The notes under the pieces are model-generated. The model was not told the DNA's origin. It ran no database searches and saw only the letters and a list, made by a program, of their open reading frames with translations. Shown here piece by piece: positions 8,460 through 16,861 of a stretch of DNA of 64,000 bases. Position 1 is the stretch's first letter. Each line of letters opens with the position of its first letter. This DNA comes from Variovorax sp. SG517 (GTDB lineage: Bacteria > Pseudomonadota > Gammaproteobacteria > Burkholderiales > Burkholderiaceae_C), in NCBI RefSeq assembly GCF_013376045.1, contig NZ_JABMJG010000007.1, positions 186,001 through 250,000 on the forward strand. Direction: 5' to 3'. A program made the translations under genes and the position numbers.

Positions 8460-9333
8460 TTCGCCTTCGGCCGAGCGCCCCGTGGTGCTGGTGGTGGACG
8501 ACGCCCCCAGCAGCCTGGGCATGCTGTGCGACACGCTCGAGGCCAGCGGCTACACCGTGCTGGTCGCGGCCGACGGCGAGGCCGCGCTGCAGCGGCTCGA
8601 ACTGGTGGTGCCCGACGCGATCCTGCTCGACGGCCTGATGCCCGGGCTCTCCGGCTTCGAGACCTGCAGGCGCATCAAGGCCAATCCCGCGTGGGCACAC
8701 ATTCCGGTGCTCTTCATGACAGGGCTCTCGGAAACCACGCACGTGGTCGAGGGCTTCGAGTGCGGCGGCGTCGACTACGTGGTGAAGCCCATCCGCGCGC
8801 AGGAGGTGCTCGCGCGGCTGCACACGCACGCGCGCAACGCGCGCATCACACGCATGGCCCGCGACGCGGTGGACGTGGCGGGCATGGGCGTGGTCTTCGT
8901 CGACACGCGCGGGCGCATCGCGTGGCGCTCGCCGCAGGCCGCGCTGTGGCTGCATGCGCTGGAAGAGCCGGTGGCGCCGGGCCTGCTGCCGGCCTCGCTC
9001 GAAGCGGCGCTGGTGCCGGGCGCGGCCATTGCCGTCGGAACGGCCACGGGCATGCGGTTGTCGGTGCGCAACCTGGGCGCGGCTGCGCTGGGGGAGACGA
9101 TGCTGCTCTTCGCCATCCAGCGCGACGGCCCAGCCGCCCGGCTGGCCGACGCGGCCCTCACGCCGCGCGAGACCGAGGTGCTCTCATGGCTCGCCAAGGG
9201 CAAGACGAACCGCGACATCGGCGAGATCCTGGGCACCAGCCCGCGCACGGTGAACAAGCACCTGGAGCACATCTTCGAGAAGCTGGGCGTGGAGACGCGG
9301 GCAGCGGCGGCGGCGCTGGCCAGCGGTATGTAA
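8437..9333 (+). CDS. Response regulator, receiver plus LuxR-type HTH
   Basis: 298 residues. An N-terminal receiver domain has the acidic pair VVDD at 19-22, phospho-acceptor Asp65 in ILLDGLMPG and the conserved Lys in YVVKP. A middle segment (about 145-225) is not a domain I recognise; its spacing suggests a small PAS-like fold. The C-terminus is a GerE/LuxR helix-turn-helix (LTPRETEVLSWLAKGKTNR, then SPRTVNKHLEHIFEKLGV). It overlaps the sensor kinase by 23 bp and is its obvious partner. Candidate targets are the divergent urt operon and itself. Confidence 0.9.
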   Translation: MQTPSLPDSPSAERPVVLVVDDAPSSLGMLCDTLEASGYTVLVAADGEAALQRLELVVPDAILLDGLMPGLSGFETCRRIKANPAWAHIPVLFMTGLSETTHVVEGFECGGVDYVVKPIRAQEVLARLHTHARNARITRMARDAVDVAGMGVVFVDTRGRIAWRSPQAALWLHALEEPVAPGLLPASLEAALVPGAAIAVGTATGMRLSVRNLGAAALGETMLLFAIQRDGPAARLADAALTPRETEVLSWLAKGKTNRDIGEILGTSPRTVNKHLEHIFEKLGVETRAAAAALASGM

Positions 9334-9423
9334 CCCGCTTGGGGTAACTGCCCCAACGGCACTGGGCTATAGCGCCCGAAAGCGCCGGTTGCGCCCAGAA
9401 TGGGCCGGCCACCGGAGAAAGAA

Positions 9424-10194
9424 ATGCTGTCCAGCCTTCTGCAGTTTCCGCCGCGCGAAAGTGCCTACAAGCGCAAGTTCCTGAACAACACCGACGAGAA
9501 CCTCTTCATGGGCTCGTTCGAGAGCTTCGCCGCGGCCGAGGCCGGAGCGCCTTCCAGCAAGGCCGTGGGCTATGCCAACGCCGACGCGGGCGAGCTCTAC
9601 AGCCCGCAGATCTACTTCTACGACTACCCCGGCCTCTTCTGGCTGGGCCGCTCGATCGACGCGGGCATGACGCGCGTGTTCGACCTGGGCGGGCACGTCG
9701 GCATCAAGTACTACGCCTTCCGCCGCGTGCTGAGCTATCCCTCCACACTGCGGTGGACCGTGTGCGACGTGCCCGGCGTGGTCGAGAGCGGCCGCGCGAT
9801 GGCCGTGAAGCGCGAGGCGACCGAGCAGTTGAGCTTCACCACGGACTACCGCGACGCGAGCGGCTGCGACGTGCTGTACGTGTCCGGCAGCCTGCAGTAC
9901 CTGCCGGTGCGCATGGACACGATCCTTTCCGAACTTGCGGTGAAGCCCCGGCGCATCGTGATGAACACCACCGCCGTGCACCCCGAGCGCACGATCTACA
10001 CGCTCAACAGCATCGGCATCGCGGTGTGCCCCTACCGCATCCAGCACCACGACGAGCTGCTGGCCGATCTCTCGCGCTCGGGCTACCGAAAGCGCGACGT
10101 GTGGCGCAACGAGGGCAAGCCCATCGAGGTGCCTTTCGTCGAAGGCGGCGACAAGCCCTACTACGCGGGCTGCTGCTTCGACCTGATCGACTGA
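9424..10194 (+). CDS. Putative methyltransferase, TIGR04325 type
   Basis: 256 residues. The start at 9424 is set by GGAG at 9414-9417, 6 nt upstream. A class I SAM-binding glycine motif is visible as VFDLGGHVGIKYYAF, and the sequence matches my memory of the TIGR04325 putative methyltransferase family (YDYPGLFWLGRSI; CDVPGVVE; YVSGSLQYLP). Members are often found in surface-polysaccharide loci, but no such genes are next to it here, so substrate and role are open. It is a lone gene between the response regulator and the SPFH gene. Confidence 0.7.
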   Translation: MLSSLLQFPPRESAYKRKFLNNTDENLFMGSFESFAAAEAGAPSSKAVGYANADAGELYSPQIYFYDYPGLFWLGRSIDAGMTRVFDLGGHVGIKYYAFRRVLSYPSTLRWTVCDVPGVVESGRAMAVKREATEQLSFTTDYRDASGCDVLYVSGSLQYLPVRMDTILSELAVKPRRIVMNTTAVHPERTIYTLNSIGIAVCPYRIQHHDELLADLSRSGYRKRDVWRNEGKPIEVPFVEGGDKPYYAGCCFDLID

Positions 10195-10207
10195 CCGATC
10201 CGGTGGA

Positions 10208-10357
10208 TCAGGGAACGACGGCCGGCAGGTTCCGGTCGGCCGTATGGCGCTGCCCTGGCGTCATCGAGTCGTAGAGCTTCGACAGCGCATCGCTCGCCGC
10301 CTGCATGCGGCGCGCACGGTCTTGCGCCTGCATCGCGCGCTGCTGGGCGGGCGGCCG
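10208..10357 (-). pseudogene. C-terminal remnant of a Spy/LTXXQ-type periplasmic protein
   Basis: Reading the minus strand to the stop at 10208 gives a C-terminal peptide ending DALSKLYDSMTPGQRHTADR then NLPAVVP. The pattern aaDALskLYdsMTPgQr resembles the LTXXQ repeat of Spy/CpxP periplasmic chaperones. Upstream of about 10357 the same frame loses any resemblance and offers no plausible signal peptide or ribosome site. I therefore read it as the decayed tail of a lost gene. Confidence 0.4.
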
Positions 10358-10478
10358 GCGAGGTCCCCACACCGCGTGCCGCGCCGTCTCTACCTTGGCG
10401 CCTGCACCCAGCGGCGGAAATCCGGCGCATTCGCCAGGACATCGAAAACCTCTTGACTGGCCTCAAAAAGATATTAGA

Positions 10479-10488
10479 GTGATATCAC
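10479..10488. promoter_or_regulatory. Palindrome GTGATATCAC upstream of SPFH gene
   Basis: A perfect 10-bp palindrome, 17 bp before the start codon at 10506 and just before the ribosome site GGAGG (10496-10500). A TTGACT box lies at 10453-10458 and TATTAG at 10472-10477, though their spacing is short for a sigma-70 promoter. The site could bind the Arc-type protein encoded two genes downstream, giving autoregulation. Confidence 0.45.
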
Positions 10489-10505
10489 TTTCAACGGAGG
10501 CAGCG

Positions 10506-11405
10506 ATGCAAGAGAAGACCCCCAACATCAACTCGCGACCGGTCCGCAAGGAGCGCCCTTACCGGTCGATCAACGGCTACGGCGTGTCCGCCGTGGCGCT
10601 GCTGCTGATCGCCATCGGCGTCTGGGCGATGGTGCAGCGCCTAATGCCGCTGCCCATGAGCATCCTGCTGATCGTGGTCGGCCTCGTGCTGATCCCTGGC
10701 CTCTATATGCTGCAGCCCAACGAGGGCATCATCCTCACGCTCTTCGGCCAGTACCAGGGCACCGACCGCTCCGAGGGCCTGCGCTGGACCAACCCGCTGC
10801 AAAGCGGCCAGAAGATCTCGCTGCGCGCGCGCAACCTCAACACGCCGCCGCTGAAGGTGAACGACAAGCGCGGCAACCCGGTGGAGATCGGCGCGGCGGT
10901 GATCTGGCGGGTCTACGACACGGCGCAGGCCGTCTTCGAGATCGACGACTACAACAAGTTCGTCGCCATCCAGTCCGAGGCCGCCATCCGCCATCTCGCC
11001 ACCCTCTACGCCTACGACAGCGGCGACGACCTGCCCAGCGACGAAACCACGCTGCGCGCCGGCCTCGACACCGTGGCCGATGCCCTCCGGGACGACCTGA
11101 ACCGCCGCTTCGCCAGCGCGGGCGTCGAGGTGCTCGACGCCAAGCTCACGCACCTGGCGTACGCCCCCGAGATCGCACAGGTGATGCTGCGCCGCCAGCA
11201 GGCGGTGGCCATCGTGAGCGCGCGGCACCAGATCGTGTCGGGTGCGGTCGGCATGGTCGAGGCGGCGCTCAAGGGCCTGTCGGAGCGCAACCTCGTCGTG
11301 CTCGACGACGAGCGCAAGGCCTCGATGGTGTCGAACCTGCTGGTGGTGCTGTGCTCCGACCGCGAGACGCAGCCCGTGGTGAACACCGGTACGCTCTACA
11401 CCTGA
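10506..11405 (+). CDS. SPFH/band 7 domain membrane protein
   Basis: 299 residues. Two adjacent N-terminal membrane spans (about 28-45 and 50-67) are followed by a band-7 domain (VLIPGLYMLQPNEGIILTLF, NPLQSGQKISLRARN, then a helical stretch with IVSARHQIVSGAVGMVE). SPFH proteins scaffold membrane microdomains; the cargo here is unknown. The start at 10506 has a strong GGAGG 5 nt upstream. It is followed after 39 bp by a gene for a small Arc-type DNA-binding protein, a pairing I have seen repeatedly in proteobacteria. Confidence 0.85.
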   Translation: MQEKTPNINSRPVRKERPYRSINGYGVSAVALLLIAIGVWAMVQRLMPLPMSILLIVVGLVLIPGLYMLQPNEGIILTLFGQYQGTDRSEGLRWTNPLQSGQKISLRARNLNTPPLKVNDKRGNPVEIGAAVIWRVYDTAQAVFEIDDYNKFVAIQSEAAIRHLATLYAYDSGDDLPSDETTLRAGLDTVADALRDDLNRRFASAGVEVLDAKLTHLAYAPEIAQVMLRRQQAVAIVSARHQIVSGAVGMVEAALKGLSERNLVVLDDERKASMVSNLLVVLCSDRETQPVVNTGTLYT

Positions 11406-11444
11406 GGCGCGAACCGTACCCGCCCTCCGATCCGTACCCACCCG

Positions 11445-11648
11445 ATGGCCAGCCCCGGCAAGAAAGCCTATCCCCTGCGCATCGATCCGGCCCTGTGGGC
11501 CGAGATCGAGCGCCTTGCCGCGCAGGAGCTTCGCAGTGCGAACGCGCAGGTCGAGTTCCTGCTGCGCGAGGGGCTGGCCCGGCGCGGGCGGCTGCCGGCC
11601 GCGGATGCAGGCAAGAGCACGCCCGACGAGCCACCGGCGTCTCAGTGA
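11445..11648 (+). CDS. Arc-type ribbon-helix-helix protein
   Basis: 67 residues. It opens KKAYPLRIDPALWAEIERLA, then LRSANAQVEFLLREGLARRG: a short beta strand and two helices as in Arc/MetJ ribbon-helix-helix repressors that bind DNA as dimers. Such proteins often autoregulate their own operon; the palindrome at 10479 is a candidate operator. It directly follows the SPFH gene and is probably co-transcribed with it. No toxin-like partner is visible. Confidence 0.75.
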   Translation: MASPGKKAYPLRIDPALWAEIERLAAQELRSANAQVEFLLREGLARRGRLPAADAGKSTPDEPPASQ

Positions 11649-11747
11649 TAACCCCGACTTCGCTGAAGGCCGAATGACAGCCCCGGCTTCTACGATGACA
11701 GCGGCAAACGGCAACCGCGCCGCAACCTTCTTCCTCCTGGAGACATC

Positions 11748-12602
11748 GTGACGAAGCCCTTCGAGACCCGCTCTTCCTTCCCCTCTTCCATCGGCACCCT
11801 CACCCGCCGCGCCGCGCTTCCGCTGGTCGCGGCCCTCGCGCTCGCAGGCTGCGGCAGCCTCGGCACGAGCAGCAGCAACAAGCCCGCGGGCGGCGCCGAC
11901 ATCCACGTCATGACCTCCGGCGGCTTCACTGCCGCCTACAACGACCTGCGCCCCGAGTTCGAGCGCAGCAGCGGCCGCAGCGTGAAGACAGCCTACGGCG
12001 CCTCGATGGGCAATGCCGAAGACTCCATTCCCAGCCGCCTCGCCCGCAACGAGCCCGCCGACGTGGTGATCCTCGCGCGCCCCGCGCTCGACGCGCTGGT
12101 GGCCGAGGGCAAGGTGGTGCCGGGCAGCCAGGTCGACCTGGTGCGCTCCGCCATCGGCTTCGCGGTGCGCAAGGGCGCGCCCAAACCCGACATCAGCACC
12201 GTCGACGCGCTCAAGCGCACGCTGATCGCCGCGCCGTCGATCGCCTACTCGGCCAGCGCGAGCGGCACCTACTACGAGACAGAGCTGCTCAAGAAGCTGG
12301 GCATCGAGGACCAGGTCAAGCCCAAGAGCAAGCGCATCCTGAGCGAGCGCGTCGGCACGGTGGTGGCGCGCGGCGACGCGGCGCTGGGCCTGCAGCAGGT
12401 CAGCGAGTTGCTGCCCATCGCCGGCATCGACTACATCGGCCCGCTGCCTGCCGAGGTGCAGCGCGTGACGGTGTTCTCCGCCGGCATCGCCACCGCCTCG
12501 AAGCAGCCTGACGCGGCGCGACAGCTCATCCGCTACCTCAACTCGCCCGCTGCAGCGCCCACGATCGCCAAGACCGGGCTGGAGCCACTGACGGCGCGCT
12601 GA
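11748..12602 (+). CDS. ModA-like substrate-binding lipoprotein
   Basis: 284 residues, GTG start at 11748 with GGAG about 6 nt upstream. A signal peptide ends in a lipobox, LALAGC near residues 30-35. The body follows the molybdate-binding ModA pattern (IHVMTSGGFTAAYNDLRPEF, SRLARNEPADVVILA, GTVVARGDAALGLQQVSELL). No permease or ATPase gene is next to it, so it may be an orphan binding protein or serve a distant transporter. Ligand unknown. Confidence 0.78.
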   Translation: MTKPFETRSSFPSSIGTLTRRAALPLVAALALAGCGSLGTSSSNKPAGGADIHVMTSGGFTAAYNDLRPEFERSSGRSVKTAYGASMGNAEDSIPSRLARNEPADVVILARPALDALVAEGKVVPGSQVDLVRSAIGFAVRKGAPKPDISTVDALKRTLIAAPSIAYSASASGTYYETELLKKLGIEDQVKPKSKRILSERVGTVVARGDAALGLQQVSELLPIAGIDYIGPLPAEVQRVTVFSAGIATASKQPDAARQLIRYLNSPAAAPTIAKTGLEPLTAR

Positions 12603-12707
12603 GGGCGCAACGTCAGAGCCGCCCGGGCTGACGGGTTGGCTCGGGATCGCGACACCGGCCTGGTCCCGAGGGGCGCCCCGTAAACTGGCGGCCATCTCCA
12701 TCCATCG

Positions 12708-13466
12708 ATGCCGAACGCCATGACACAGCAGCCGACGATCACGCCCGCCCTCGTTTCCGCCTTCGCGCCCGGCGGCACGCTGCGCGCCTCGATCAACCTG
12801 GGCAACCCGATCCTGGCCAACAAGGACGCCGCCACCGGCGAGCCCGTCGGCGTGTCCATCGACCTGGCCCGCGAGTTCGCGCGGCGCCTGGGCGTGGGCA
12901 TCGAGCTGGTGGTGTTCGAGAAGGCCGCCGCATCGGTGGACGCGGTGAAGAACGAGAAGGCCGACATCGGCTTCTTCGCCATCGACCCGGCGCGCAGCGA
13001 GGGGCTGCGCTTCACCGCGCCCTACGTGCTGATCGAAGGCAGCTACCTCGTGCCCGAAGCCTCTGCCCTCACCGACAACGCACAGGTCGATGCCAAGGGC
13101 AACCGCATCTCGGTGGGCTCCGGCAGCGCCTACGACCTGTTCCTCACGCGCGAGATCAAGGCAGCCGAGATCGTGCGCCTCCAGGGCGCGGGGCCCGCAC
13201 TGGCTGCATTGCGCTCAGGCGAGGTCGAGGTGGCGGCCGGCATCCGCCAGTTGCTGGAAGGCGAGGCGCAGCGCGCACCCGGCTTGCGCGTGCTGCCGGG
13301 GCGCTTCATGGTGATCCAGCAGGCCATGGGCACGCCCGCGAGCCGCGGCGCCGAGGCGCAGGCGCTGCTCGCGGCCTTCGTCGAGGAGATGAAGGCCAGC
13401 GGCTTCGTGGCCGATGCACTGAAGCGCCACCGCATCGAGGGCGCGAGCGTGGCGCCCGCGGCCTGA
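12708..13466 (+). CDS. Type 3 solute-binding-like protein without signal peptide
   Basis: 252 residues. The fold signature is that of amino-acid-type solute-binding proteins (SBP_bac_3): LRASINLGNPILANKD, GVSIDLAREFARRLG, KADIGFFAIDPARSEGLRF. The N-terminus is MPNAMTQQPTITPALVSAF with no hydrophobic signal sequence, and no upstream in-frame extension supplies one. The product should therefore stay in the cytoplasm, unlike transport partners of this family. There are no ABC permease genes nearby. It may be a cytosolic ligand-binding protein. Confidence 0.75.
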   Translation: MPNAMTQQPTITPALVSAFAPGGTLRASINLGNPILANKDAATGEPVGVSIDLAREFARRLGVGIELVVFEKAAASVDAVKNEKADIGFFAIDPARSEGLRFTAPYVLIEGSYLVPEASALTDNAQVDAKGNRISVGSGSAYDLFLTREIKAAEIVRLQGAGPALAALRSGEVEVAAGIRQLLEGEAQRAPGLRVLPGRFMVIQQAMGTPASRGAEAQALLAAFVEEMKASGFVADALKRHRIEGASVAPAA

Positions 13467-13476
13467 GCCTTCAGGC

Positions 13477-13890
13477 TCAGAGCTTGTAAGCCTCCACCGG
13501 CCCGCGCGAATAGAACAGGAAGTAGCCGGTCGAGGTCTGGAAGCCGTTCTTCTGCCAACCCGCCGGCACCTTGAAGATGCCGAGCTGCTCGCTCGCCACG
13601 CCGACGAAGGCGGTGTTCTCCTTGTCGGTGGTGATGCGGCTCCAGTGCTCGCGCGTCACGGGCTTCAGTGTCATCTTCGGCTCGCTCCATTCGGCCGTGC
13701 GAACCTTGTCGCGCATCACGTAGGCGTCGCCCTGCTTCTCGATCTTGATGAGCTCCTTGAGCGCGCCGTTCTGCTTCACGGCGTAGGTGCCGACCAGTTC
13801 GGCCTCGGGTGCGCCGCCGCTGTTCGCGCCGCAGGCGGCGAGCAGCAATGCCGACGCGCCTGCGGCCAGCCATTTCAGTGCTGTGTTCAT
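13477..13890 (-). CDS. Small lipoprotein of unknown function
   Basis: 137 residues. Signal peptide with lipobox LLLAAC (MNTALKWLAAGASALLLAAC), so it is probably anchored to a membrane facing the periplasm. The mature part has no motif I recognise (GTYAVKQNGALKELIKIEKQ, FLFYSRGPVEAYKL). It lies downstream of the M1 peptidase gene on the same strand with a 73-bp gap. Confidence 0.75.
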   Translation of the reverse strand: MNTALKWLAAGASALLLAACGANSGGAPEAELVGTYAVKQNGALKELIKIEKQGDAYVMRDKVRTAEWSEPKMTLKPVTREHWSRITTDKENTAFVGVASEQLGIFKVPAGWQKNGFQTSTGYFLFYSRGPVEAYKL

Positions 13891-13963
13891 GGTGATCCTT
13901 TGTCGAAGTGGCGCGCGCCGCCTTTTTCCCGAAGGCGGCGCGCGCCGGTTCAGGCGATGCCGC

Positions 13964-16204
13964 TCAGCGCTTCTCGTTGTCGCGCAGCTTCAGGCTGCCC
14001 TGGAAGCGCAGCGCGTGCGGGTACGACTCCTTCTCCTCGCCGGTGGCCACCGCCACCATCTTCTGCTCGCTCACCTGCGTCTTCGCGAGCAGCGGCGCCG
14101 GCAGGTTCAGCACGCCCTTGATCTGGTCGTACTGCGCCTGCGTGATGCGGCCCACGCCCAGCAGCCGGAACGCATCGCGCTCGATGTTCAGCAAGAGCGG
14201 CTTGTTGCCCGCGAAATTCTGCGCCTTGGCCAGCAGCGCGCTCCAGGACTGGGCGCTGTAGTTGCTCACGTAGTAGTCCTGCCCGGTCGGCCCGGCCAGC
14301 ACCGCGGTGCAACCGGGCAGCTCCACTTGCGTGCTGTTGCCCGACATCACGAAGGTCTTGCGCTGCTCCATCGAGTCGCCGTAGGCCAGCGTCACGGGAA
14401 TGGTCCACGTCGATGCCGGGTACAGGTTCTGGTTGGGGAAGGCCTCCTGCGTGATGTTCACGTAGGTGCTGTTGCCCGCGCACTGCGCGTCCACCGTGAG
14501 CAGCGGAATGCCGGTCTGGCGGATCAGGCTGTCGCCGATCTCGCTCACCTTCTTGCCGTTGCTCGCCTTCTCCAGCGAGCTCCACAGGCGCGAAGGCGTG
14601 ACGTTGCCGAAGGCGTAGTCCTTCAGGTAGATGCGCAGGCCCTTCTGCATCGCCTCCTCGCCGATGTAGTTCTGGATGGTCTCCAGCACGTGGCTGCCCT
14701 TGTTGTAGACGAAGATCGACGGGCTGATGAAGCCGAACGAGCCCGCGTCGTTGAGGTTGCGCTGCACCGGCACGGCCGTGTTCTTCAGGTCGGCGACGAT
14801 CACGTTGTGCTTGTCGAGCACGTAGTCGGAGAAGCTGTAGTACTCGGGGTGGAACTTGATCGTGGTGCGCCTTTCGAACCAGCGCGCGAACGACTCGTTG
14901 AGCCACACGTTGTCCCACCAGTCGAGCGTGACCAGGTCACCGAACCACTGGTGCGCCACCTCGTGCGTCACCACCGTCACCGAGTACAGCGTGGGCGTGT
15001 CGCCCGGCTTGGTGAGCACCGAGTCCGCGAACTCGAAGATCGAGCCCCAGTTCTCCATGCCGCCGAAACCGGTGTTGGGCTTGTTGTCGTAGCTGTCGTT
15101 GGCCGCGACGGTGTCGAACTTCTTGAACGGCAGCGGAATGCCCGTGTAGTTGTAGTAATAGTCCATCGACACCTTGGTCCACTCCATCGCGAACTTCGCC
15201 CAGTCGGAGCGGCCCGGCGGCGTGAACCAGCGCAGCGGCATCTCGCTGCCGTCCAGCGGGTTCTTGAACTTGTCGGCCAGGATGTCGAACTTGCCGCCGC
15301 CGAAGAAGGTCAGGTACATCGGCATGGAGGGCGTCTTCTCGAAGGCCACGCGCTGGTAGCCGTCGGGCAGTTTGGTCGCTTCGGTCTGCGCGCCGTTGGA
15401 CACCGTCTTCCAGTCGCCCGGCACCTCGGCGGAAATTTCGAAGGTATGGCGGAAGGCCGGCTCGTCCCATCCCGGGAACCACTGCCGCGCGTAGTTGGTT
15501 TCGCCCTGCGTCACGATGGCATCGCTGCTCACGCCTTCAGGCGTGGAGAGGCCCACCTTGAAGATGCCGGTGGCGGCCGAGCAGAACGGGTTGCGCGCCA
15601 CCTCGGCGGGCGGGCAGTACTCGGCATCGGAGAACTGGATCTTGCCGTCCCACTCCATGTGCAGCAGGTACTTGCCCTTGGCGATCTGGCCGTCGTTCAG
15701 GCGCAGCTGCACGAAGTCGCCCAGCGTCTGCGGCGTGGGAATCAGCGGGATCGCCTCCGAGGGATTCGACACCTTGCGCAGCGTGGTGCGGCCCTTCGCG
15801 AAATTCAGGTTGTGTGCGGCGACGACGATGGCATCGACCGGCTTGAGCACTTCGATCTCCACATCGCCGCGGCCCACGAAGGTCTTGAGCGCGGCATCGG
15901 GTCGGAACCACAGCTTGTAGTTGCTGGGCCAGACGGTGTCGGGCAGCTCCATCGGCTTTGCAGAGCGGTCGACGGCGGCGACCGCATTGTTCGCCGAGTT
16001 GGGTACTCCATCGTCCGGCGCCTTGGCGGAGGGATCGGACACGGGAGCGGAAACGACCTGGTCCGAAGGTGCGTTGAGGCCAACGCCTCCACCGCCCAAC
16101 GAAGAACCACCACTGTCTCCGCCGCCGCCACAAGCCGTGAGAACGGCAAGGGTCACTGCGGTGATGGCAAGATGATTGACCACGGGTGTATTGAATCTTT
16201 TCAT
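13964..16204 (-). CDS. M1 family metallo-aminopeptidase, lipoprotein
   Basis: 746 residues from the start at 16204 (MKRFNTPVVNHLAITAVTLA). The signal peptide ends in a lipobox LTAC followed by a Gly/Ser-rich linker, so it is likely membrane-anchored outside the cytoplasm. The zinc site is HEVAH at 414-418 with Glu437 in WLNESFARW, and the exopeptidase motif appears as GGMENWG. M1 enzymes remove N-terminal residues from peptides. Most bacterial PepN proteins are cytoplasmic, so the lipoprotein form stands out. An in-frame stretch of 53 codons upstream lacks a ribosome site and is not used. Confidence 0.88.
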   Translation of the reverse strand: MKRFNTPVVNHLAITAVTLAVLTACGGGGDSGGSSLGGGGVGLNAPSDQVVSAPVSDPSAKAPDDGVPNSANNAVAAVDRSAKPMELPDTVWPSNYKLWFRPDAALKTFVGRGDVEIEVLKPVDAIVVAAHNLNFAKGRTTLRKVSNPSEAIPLIPTPQTLGDFVQLRLNDGQIAKGKYLLHMEWDGKIQFSDAEYCPPAEVARNPFCSAATGIFKVGLSTPEGVSSDAIVTQGETNYARQWFPGWDEPAFRHTFEISAEVPGDWKTVSNGAQTEATKLPDGYQRVAFEKTPSMPMYLTFFGGGKFDILADKFKNPLDGSEMPLRWFTPPGRSDWAKFAMEWTKVSMDYYYNYTGIPLPFKKFDTVAANDSYDNKPNTGFGGMENWGSIFEFADSVLTKPGDTPTLYSVTVVTHEVAHQWFGDLVTLDWWDNVWLNESFARWFERRTTIKFHPEYYSFSDYVLDKHNVIVADLKNTAVPVQRNLNDAGSFGFISPSIFVYNKGSHVLETIQNYIGEEAMQKGLRIYLKDYAFGNVTPSRLWSSLEKASNGKKVSEIGDSLIRQTGIPLLTVDAQCAGNSTYVNITQEAFPNQNLYPASTWTIPVTLAYGDSMEQRKTFVMSGNSTQVELPGCTAVLAGPTGQDYYVSNYSAQSWSALLAKAQNFAGNKPLLLNIERDAFRLLGVGRITQAQYDQIKGVLNLPAPLLAKTQVSEQKMVAVATGEEKESYPHALRFQGSLKLRDNEKR

Positions 16205-16861
16205 GATCGCCTCTGAGTACTCTTGGTAAGAAGAAACATGCGCCGGCTTCGCAGCCGCCGGCGGATAGCCGGCGATGCACAAGACGCGCGCGGTGATGAG
16301 TGAGATGAACAACGGGGGAATCGGGAAGAAACGGGCAACACAAGGCCCTCCCGGCGAACTCATTCGTTCGTCAGGACCACACAGTCATGCAGGGACACAC
16401 CGCGCACGAAGCGGCGGTCCCAGGATGCGAGGCGTAAGAGGTTCCATTCCCGGCAATCGCGGGGTGATGGGATGCGGAGGCGGGGCTTGTAGCGCGAAGG
16501 CCTTCGTCAGTGCATGCGCATCGTCGGCGCAGCATGCTCCCGCGAAGCGGGAACGGTGCGAACCGTGTTGGCGATGGCAAGACTTGCTGCGGCTCTTGTC
16601 GTTGATTTCACGCGCATTCCCTCGTCCATTGATGTCACACAGTTGTAGCTGATGGGCGCTGCGTGCTCAACGAATCGCGGAACTTTTCCTTCTCAAAATG
16701 TTCGCGCGCGATAGGCCGAATGGCGTCATGGCACGCGATGCATGCCATGCAATACGAAGATGGTTCAGCCGCCGAAACACCTGCTCACGCAGATGACGGA
16801 AATCGGGCCACCGCACTGTGACCCGACCACGACAGTACGAAGGTACAAGCCTTCGAAAAGC
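16205..16861. other. Non-coding gap of about 660 bp
   Basis: The gap lies between the M1 peptidase start and the MFS transporter stop; both genes are on the minus strand. Open frames here have the composition of random GC-rich sequence and no ribosome site. I see no tRNA, long inverted repeat or clear promoter. It must hold the promoter of the peptidase gene and the end of the catabolic operon transcript. Confidence 0.5.

Noticed and set aside
16275..16652. 125-codon plus-strand frame in the gap after the M1 peptidase
   Set aside because: No ribosome site, no hydrophobic or domain pattern, Arg/Ser/Gly-rich as in random GC-rich DNA.
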